21,989 nucleotides of DNA from JBCCSZ01 sp039199225 (lineage in GTDB: Bacteria; Bacteroidota; Bacteroidia; Chitinophagales; Saprospiraceae): positions 1 through 21,989 of the forward strand of contig JBCCSZ010000111.1 of assembly GCA_039199225.1 (NCBI GenBank), given 5' to 3'. Shown piece after piece: positions 18,501 through 21,989 of this stretch (position 1 is its first letter; each line of letters starts with the position of its first letter). The translations under genes were made by a program, and so were the position numbers. The notes beneath the pieces were generated by a model, which was given only the letters and a program-made list of their open reading frames with translations, did no database searches and was not told the origin of the DNA.

Positions 18501-18640
18501 TGGCCACGCTGGATCAAAATAATTATGCTAGTTTCTATGAATACGACGATGAAGGACTGCTTGTTCGCACTAAGCGGGAGACAGAAAAAGGAATTGTTAC
18601 CCTGCAAGAGGGACGGACGGTTTTAAAATCCAATAACTAA
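12557..18640 (+). CDS. Giant exported Rhs/SpvB-like protein (first of two)
   Basis: The product has 2027 residues. The N-terminus (MKTSKRERLKKVAIAMAALI to SYAMA) is a basic, hydrophobic signal peptide. The segment right after it, GPTQPEFQGFQ, GTSDMVDLFTGNFSYNIPLM and EASWVGLGWSLNPGLINR (residues about 36-110), is the hallmark opening of the large Bacteroidota Rhs-like family. In general design it resembles the TcdB/SpvB-type start of Tc toxin B components. Long beta-rich sequence follows. Near the end is a carbohydrate-binding-like sandwich (about 1780-1965, HTGRYSLGF to DAYFDDFRFHP). YD-type repeats are confined to the last 60 residues (YVYDPFSLRL, YEYDDEGLLVRTKRETEKG). The protein stops there without a toxin or DxGxxPN-type core cleavage motif. 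The start overlaps the lipoprotein gene by 11 bases. It may be a surface-displayed or secreted shell-like protein; its target is unknown. Confidence 0.8.
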   Translation: MKTSKRERLKKVAIAMAALIMVQAILPSYAMALTSGPTQPEFQGFQQAGTSDMVDLFTGNFSYNIPLMDVGGYPLNLSYSSDPRMDDEASWVGLGWSLNPGLINRTLRGLPDDFMGDPLEREMNMSPDVTVGVGAAPSLEVIGLPVGSSFGYKIGLLFNNKRGFEMSTSFDAGISLGIPNARLTAGLGLAFSPSAGLDIGPTIGLSSRLSNDINGQLNVNGGLNSRAGLKALTFQGGGSVMLKTYETEHVSTTSTIGFGKHSSYSFGPFSYAPISTLPIKNTSFQFSASAGLEAFPGVHPNIKINGFWTQQKLEYQKESQRAFGYCYLDKLEADDKALMDYNSELNGQFNVNQPHVPLAYGTYDVFHILGQGIGGQFRAMRNDLGIFRPALEVNKGIAGSLGVELGVPAYTHLGADVTGTLVESRKTVWQKDKNRLTPHMRFTSPNQDYEPFYFKTSEEQVALSEEMYAETGKDEAVRVRNIKEGTQPIADNRLETAPVNRNATTKPVTPSGSIQNTQRAKRNQVVSYLTVEEAMAAGLDKKIRSYPKDTMIYADCNLSLIKEYERTGSTDAPRPLHHISEMTVTQGNGARYVFGLPAYNNLQRDVSFSVNENFVTANVNDQNSSEYGLVAYERGKDNTVKNENGPDHVFDATNMPPYAHSFLLTGVLSPDYVDRTGDGITDDDTGNAIKFNYHRWKENFQWRIPTQFERARYHEGNKATKDDDKASYVYGQKEIWYAHSIESRTMLAQFYLSDREDALGVIDENGGRDVNSRLQKLDKIELYSKAELRAKGADAVPIKTVHFEYKSSLCKGVSNHVTNGQGKLTLDKIYFTYGNSDRGKLNAYTFSYKEKDVDDQPFDYNIGHYDRWGLFKKNPTGYPPAHEYPYVIQKEDGQNSTDVYTQKVAGAWNLEKIELPSGGTIEVDYESDDYAYVQDKRAGQMMEVLGFANGAVSYDTNLYADEKNLKQYIVVRLPQAVNSLSEAQKRYMEGIDQVYFDCLVDMAKGNYERIKGYFQIDPSKPILLSANKERLLIPFKYLKDKRNNDIPPITFAAIQKMRLQFPELFYPGYRSNLSPKVAINALVGLINEMKNTLKGVYFNSMIKGWGRQVDTSNKSSWVRLCNPDFKKLGGGTRVKEIRLKDNWIIANGGGSSDYGQSYSYTKTKTIEGQQIEISSGVASYEPGIGGEENMMREALPYEEKRLLAPKNEFYSETPIGESLFPAPVVGYSQVKVTDIANRVPGLNRTASGYTVHEFYTAKDFPTKVSQTLKSPQRHQDKLLKKIFRITSWDAYSVTQGYVVELNDMHGKGKAQTIFDKNDAQISAVNYYYKSENKLSENDRLINDVSVLLPDGTISNAKVGLEMDIWQEMVEEHNLSETHGTAFNTDVFVTPLFGIPGALANALLKAKKENTLFRAAVTTKLFKRSALLDRVVAVENGSSVTTKNILWDGETGEVLLTETSNEFDDPMYSFTYPAHWAYERMGQAYKNIGAVFNNVNLAAGYFTNLNANAFFHPGDELWISGQNKKYFVTKPATDLVVLDENGAAPPTLSGVTVKIIRSGIRNQASVPIGQIHSRKSPINSSNNTFEPATSTGVLDASAVTFSEEWKIECGRELAKDGGYFLEETFNPYTAGMFGNWRPSASYIYYDKRVPNRLNTLSTNYGMTIRNNGQSQSFDPFWTYDQAQSKWTEKTSSDPKWPLTNRITQYDVKGNELENQDALGISSAAYFSYRRSLPIAVANNATYQEIFYDGIEDYIFDNDCEVSNGFQRNLTLYDDLNQYPNLIDDVAHTGRYSLGFPAGTDQSYSINVNDNCTSVQVRANLQDSDRLNMQDPKELQSFRENRLNAATGDNCYSVMDATAPPVYFENKCCACLPILSPVAYQSYHVSAWVASDSSLFCGVPPNHAFIEVSGVLQGPVLFRAAGPVIDGWQRVEGKIEAAGNAETMTIRLGNDGSTVDAYFDDFRFHPWQSNMQSYVYDPFSLRLMATLDQNNYASFYEYDDEGLLVRTKRETEKGIVTLQEGRTVLKSNN

Positions 18641-18650
18641 TCATATTCTC

Positions 18651-19358
18651 ATGCTGAATCACTCCAAATACAGCTTCTGCCTATTTATGGTATTACTCTC
18701 GTTTTCTACAGCTATTGCGCAGGACACGGCTATGGATAAATATCGAGTGCTTGTTGAAGCTATTTCCACAAAGGCCACTGTTGCTTTCAAAGCAGAGATC
18801 AAAGTTTATGAAAACGCAGTAGCGAAAACCTCCTTGATTGATCAAGTACAAATGGATTATCGCAAGTTGGGAAAACAGCTTTATGTGAGGCAGGATCAAA
18901 TCGAATTGTTCAAAAATAAGTCTAACTATTTGCACATCGACAATGAAACCAAAACCATTCATCAGCTACAGTCATCCCAGGAGGGGAGTACCTTTCCTGG
19001 CTTAGAAGTCCATCAATTGGAAGCCTTGGTAAAGCTGTTGTCCTTGGAAGGACGACTCTACAAAACGGCAGATGGTTTGGATGGGATTTGCTTTGCAGCT
19101 ACAGGAAAAAGTGCAACAAAGTTTGAAGTTGTTTATGACGCCACATCCAATTGCATCTTGGAGACGACCACAATAATTGATCTTTCATCCGATGGAGAAC
19201 TAACACATCCACTCAATGGAAAGAAGGTAGCCATCAGCTTTTCGGATTATCAATTCAAGGATGTAGCCCTTCCATCAAAATTGGTAGACATTAATCGACA
19301 CATCAGCCGAAATGGTAAAAATCAATCGACTTATAACGGCTATCAAATTATTAGATGA
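18651..19358 (+). CDS. Small secreted protein, possibly LolA-like
   Basis: The product has 235 residues from ATG 18651, 10 bases after the giant gene. A signal peptide is clear (YSFCLFMVLLSFSTAIA, cleaved before GlnAsp). The mature part alternates short beta strands (FKAEIKVYEN, VQMDYRKLGKQLYVRQDQ, FEVVYDATSNCILETTT). The pattern faintly recalls the open beta-sheet of LolA/LolB-type periplasmic carriers, but no diagnostic motif is present. Its position between the two giant Rhs-like genes suggests a dedicated periplasmic chaperone or carrier for one of them; this is inference and the family is not recognised. Confidence 0.65.
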   Translation: MLNHSKYSFCLFMVLLSFSTAIAQDTAMDKYRVLVEAISTKATVAFKAEIKVYENAVAKTSLIDQVQMDYRKLGKQLYVRQDQIELFKNKSNYLHIDNETKTIHQLQSSQEGSTFPGLEVHQLEALVKLLSLEGRLYKTADGLDGICFAATGKSATKFEVVYDATSNCILETTTIIDLSSDGELTHPLNGKKVAISFSDYQFKDVALPSKLVDINRHISRNGKNQSTYNGYQIIR

Positions 19359-19422
19359 GGCTGTAGAAACTTGATTGCTGTAGGTACTGACCTCCTATTC
19401 ATAAAATAATAAAGCGCTAAAA

Positions 19423-21989
19423 ATGAATGCTAAGTTCGATAAAAAATATTTTTTCTTTTGGTTCACTTTCCTGTTTTGTTGGACGGTCCAATCACAGGAT
19501 TACTGTATCAAATATTTGAATGTCGATACTGCAACGATCAATCAGACCTTGGTCGTTGAAGATGGTCGTTTTGGGACAACGGCCTGGAACGATATTGAAA
19601 GTACCCAATCTGTTCATAACCGGATTGTATTCGAGGTAGTTGAAGATTCTACCTTGGTTGCAACAACTTCTGCTCGTACTTATGATGCGATGATCGAAGT
19701 CAAATTGTGGGATGCTAATAGTAATCCTAGTGGTTCACCTTCATCTACTCAAATGGCGACCTTGACGTTCAACTATGATCCAGATGCCAGGCAGATTACG
19801 GCGAACAAAGCTTTTTGGGAGACAGAGGGGGCGCACAAAATGGAAATCATTGTTAGGAATGTTTTAGCCCTTCCTGCTCAGGCGGGACAGTTACCTCCAC
19901 TGCGCATCACAGGCGAAATTGCCATTCAACGCAAGTACAACTTTTCTTGTACAGAGGAATTGACTTTTAAGCCCTTGCCTTCGGTTACCATCCCACAGTC
20001 GGACACATTTACCGTTATGTGGAACGCGGTAGATGGTGCTGAAACCTATGATTTGGAATGGGCTTTTTACGATTTCAAAAGCACCGTCGGGAAGTCTGTT
20101 ACCAATGGCGGTGGTTCGTTGATGGACGATTTCGACTTCTTGTTTCAAAACAATGCAAGTCGAGTGACGGTTAAGGAGAATGCCTATCAGCTGAACCTAT
20201 TATATCCGGAAGGGTACATCTTTTTTCGTGTAAGGGGCGCTAGAATCAATGCTGAAGGATGGCGGGAATTTACCCAGTGGAATACAAAAGTAAACCCCGG
20301 TATTACGTTGGCTAATTTTCCCCAAAAGATACGGGTAGATTGGCATGAAAACAATACACTCAATTGGCAAGCGAATACGGTCTTTGCAGAAGAGGGAAAA
20401 AACATTCCCAGCGTCAGTTATTACGACGGTAGCCTTCGGTCGCGCCAGCAAGTAACTCGTTCGAATGCCACCAACAAAGCCATCGTTGGGCAGACCCTCT
20501 ATGATTATCATGGCCGACCAGTTGTGAATATTCTTCCCAGCCCGGTTCCAAAAGCGACCATTGAGTTTGATCCACTGTTTGCGGCTAAGTCAGCCAATAC
20601 ACCTTTTACAAAATCAGATTTTGACTTGGGTGATTGTAGCTCGACGACTCCCACGATTTTAGACGATAACTATGGTGCATCTAGGTATTACTCGTCCAAT
20701 AACAATTATTCTTCCATTGATATTCACCAGTATGTTCCAGATGCAGAAGGTGTTCCATACAGCATAACGGAATATACGCCCGACCTCACCGGACGCGTGC
20801 GTAGGCAAGGAGGAGTTGGTTCAGAATTTCAACTGGATAAACGCCCTACGCTTTATTTGTATGGAAAACCAACTCAAGAAGAAATTGATCGCCTTTTTGG
20901 TAATGACGTTGGCCATCGCAGTCACTATTTAAAAAATGCGGTCATTGATCCCAATGGGCAAGCAAGTGTTTCTTACGTCGATGCACATGGTAGAACCATT
21001 GCTACTGCTTTGTCTGGTGATAAGCCCAGCAATGTTACGCAAATCGATAGTGGCTTTCAAACGGTTGGTAGTTACACAACCGATCTGCTGGATACCGCAT
21101 TTCAGAATGCCAACCGTGGAGAAATGTCACTCATGTCTACAGACAAACTGATCATCACTGCTCCCGGAAATCAAACGTTTACCTATTCGGTGGATTCCAA
21201 CCAATTTCGCAAAGACTGCCTGTCTGCCAACATTTGTTACGACTGTGTCTACGATTTAACCATTCAACTGACTGACAACAATTGTAATACCTTTAACAAC
21301 AATGCACCCTACATTATTCGAAAAGCTAATTTCCGATTTTCAGATGGCCTAGATACCCTTTGCAATGGCATGCTTTCCGGAGGGAGTATTGATACGAGTT
21401 TTACGATTTATCTACCGCAAGGAGAGTACACGATCACCAAGACACTGACGGTCAGTGAAGAGTCACTGGATTTTTATACCGAACATTTTTTAAGTCAGTC
21501 TACATGCATTCCTCCACTAGAGGACATCATCGATGATTTCATTTCGCGCATTGATCCGGCTGACTGCGGCTTGACTTGCGAAGAGTGTGTCACCTCCCTT
21601 GGATATCGGGAGACTTTTGCCTCTAATTTGGTGAGTCATTTAGCGGAGTCGGGACAGAATATGAGCATGGCAGCGGCAAGAGAAATTTTTGATGAAAGGA
21701 AGAAATCCTGTGAGGCGTTGTGCAGGGAACCAACGCGCTGTGAGGTCATTTACAATCTTTTACTGACAGATATTTCCCCGGGTGGACAATATGCTTTGTA
21801 CGAATTGGATGAAGACGCAGATACACTTGTGGCGACCGACCCTACTTCTGTATTTTTTAATCATGCCTATCAATCCATCACCTATTTATTGGAAGATGGT
21901 ATGACGGAAGATACAGTGACGAATGCTGCAGGTCAACTTGTGACGCCCTCCCAACTGAATTTGAAAGAATTCATTGCGCTTTGGAAAAT
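19423..21989 (+). CDS. Second giant exported Rhs-like protein, 5' part only
   Basis: The frame is open from ATG 19423 to the window edge, 855 full codons plus two bases, with no stop, so the gene continues to the right. The signal peptide is FFFWFTFLFCWTVQS, cleaved before GlnAsp. At about 195-280 lies a fibronectin-III-like module (TVMWNAVDGAETYDLEW to YIFFRVRGARI). The segments PSVSYYDGSLRSRQQVTRSN at about 328-348 and TLYDYHGRPVVNILPSP after it are typical of the DUF6443-like stretch of Bacteroidota Rhs proteins. GRVRRQGGVG (about 452) and YGKPTQEEIDRLFGNDVG (about 480) with ASVSYVDAHGRTIATAL (about 515-530) are further family hallmarks. Paired cysteines follow (CLSANICYDC near 598, CGLTCEEC near 715, CEALCREPTRC near 763), suggesting disulphides outside the cytoplasm. 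The repeat core and C-terminus, which would show any toxin domain or sorting signal, lie beyond the window. Confidence 0.8.
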   Translation, partial: MNAKFDKKYFFFWFTFLFCWTVQSQDYCIKYLNVDTATINQTLVVEDGRFGTTAWNDIESTQSVHNRIVFEVVEDSTLVATTSARTYDAMIEVKLWDANSNPSGSPSSTQMATLTFNYDPDARQITANKAFWETEGAHKMEIIVRNVLALPAQAGQLPPLRITGEIAIQRKYNFSCTEELTFKPLPSVTIPQSDTFTVMWNAVDGAETYDLEWAFYDFKSTVGKSVTNGGGSLMDDFDFLFQNNASRVTVKENAYQLNLLYPEGYIFFRVRGARINAEGWREFTQWNTKVNPGITLANFPQKIRVDWHENNTLNWQANTVFAEEGKNIPSVSYYDGSLRSRQQVTRSNATNKAIVGQTLYDYHGRPVVNILPSPVPKATIEFDPLFAAKSANTPFTKSDFDLGDCSSTTPTILDDNYGASRYYSSNNNYSSIDIHQYVPDAEGVPYSITEYTPDLTGRVRRQGGVGSEFQLDKRPTLYLYGKPTQEEIDRLFGNDVGHRSHYLKNAVIDPNGQASVSYVDAHGRTIATALSGDKPSNVTQIDSGFQTVGSYTTDLLDTAFQNANRGEMSLMSTDKLIITAPGNQTFTYSVDSNQFRKDCLSANICYDCVYDLTIQLTDNNCNTFNNNAPYIIRKANFRFSDGLDTLCNGMLSGGSIDTSFTIYLPQGEYTITKTLTVSEESLDFYTEHFLSQSTCIPPLEDIIDDFISRIDPADCGLTCEECVTSLGYRETFASNLVSHLAESGQNMSMAAAREIFDERKKSCEALCREPTRCEVIYNLLLTDISPGGQYALYELDEDADTLVATDPTSVFFNHAYQSITYLLEDGMTEDTVTNAAGQLVTPSQLNLKEFIALWK

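Noticed and set aside
1..21989. CRISPR array, tRNA, rRNA, phage or T6SS genes
   Set aside because: No regularly spaced repeats, no tRNA-like clover arms or rRNA sequence, and no phage tail or VgrG/PAAR-like gene were seen.

Overview
The window looks like chromosomal DNA of a Bacteroidota bacterium, probably a Saprospira- or Cytophaga-like environmental lineage rather than a gut Bacteroides. Several things point that way. Three promoter-like sites carry the phylum's -7 element TAnnTTTG, and starts mostly lack Shine-Dalgarno sequences. Four of the exported proteins have Gln right after the predicted signal-peptidase site. The two giant Rhs-like secreted proteins and a dockerin-like GDxNGS-type protein belong to families I know mainly from this phylum. 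All genes recognised are on the + strand.

Layout. (1) Positions 3-995 hold a complete IS5-family insertion sequence. Its DDE transposase is split into two reading frames at a run of eight A. (2) 1161-1718 is a clear molybdopterin adenylyltransferase (Mog), with no other molybdenum-cofactor gene beside it. (3) About 1970-5716 encodes a large SWIM zinc-finger plus SNF2-type helicase/ATPase. (4) 5717-7140 is a 1.4-kb AT-rich stretch without a recognisable gene. It does contain a good Bacteroidota-type promoter (6324-6355), an 11-bp direct repeat and a perfect 10-bp inverted repeat. (5) 7141-21989 is a co-directional, tightly packed set of seven genes whose products all begin with export signals. 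They are a dockerin/cohesin-like protein, a probable outer-membrane beta-barrel ending in Phe, a Fn3/TANFOR-like protein, a lipoprotein, a 2027-residue Rhs/SpvB-like protein, a small secreted protein, and a second giant Rhs-like protein that runs off the right edge with at least 855 codons.

How it may work together (inference). Region 5 reads as one operon for building or displaying a very large cell-surface or secreted Rhs-like structure. The beta-barrel and lipoprotein would be outer-membrane parts, the TANFOR-like and dockerin/cohesin-like proteins adhesive or assembly parts, and the two giants the main product. It differs from classical Rhs and Tc toxins: the giants have Sec signal peptides, no toxin domain is visible, and the repeat-bearing material is divided between two adjacent genes. 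The right end is cut, so the core and C-terminus of the second giant, which would decide its function, are not visible.
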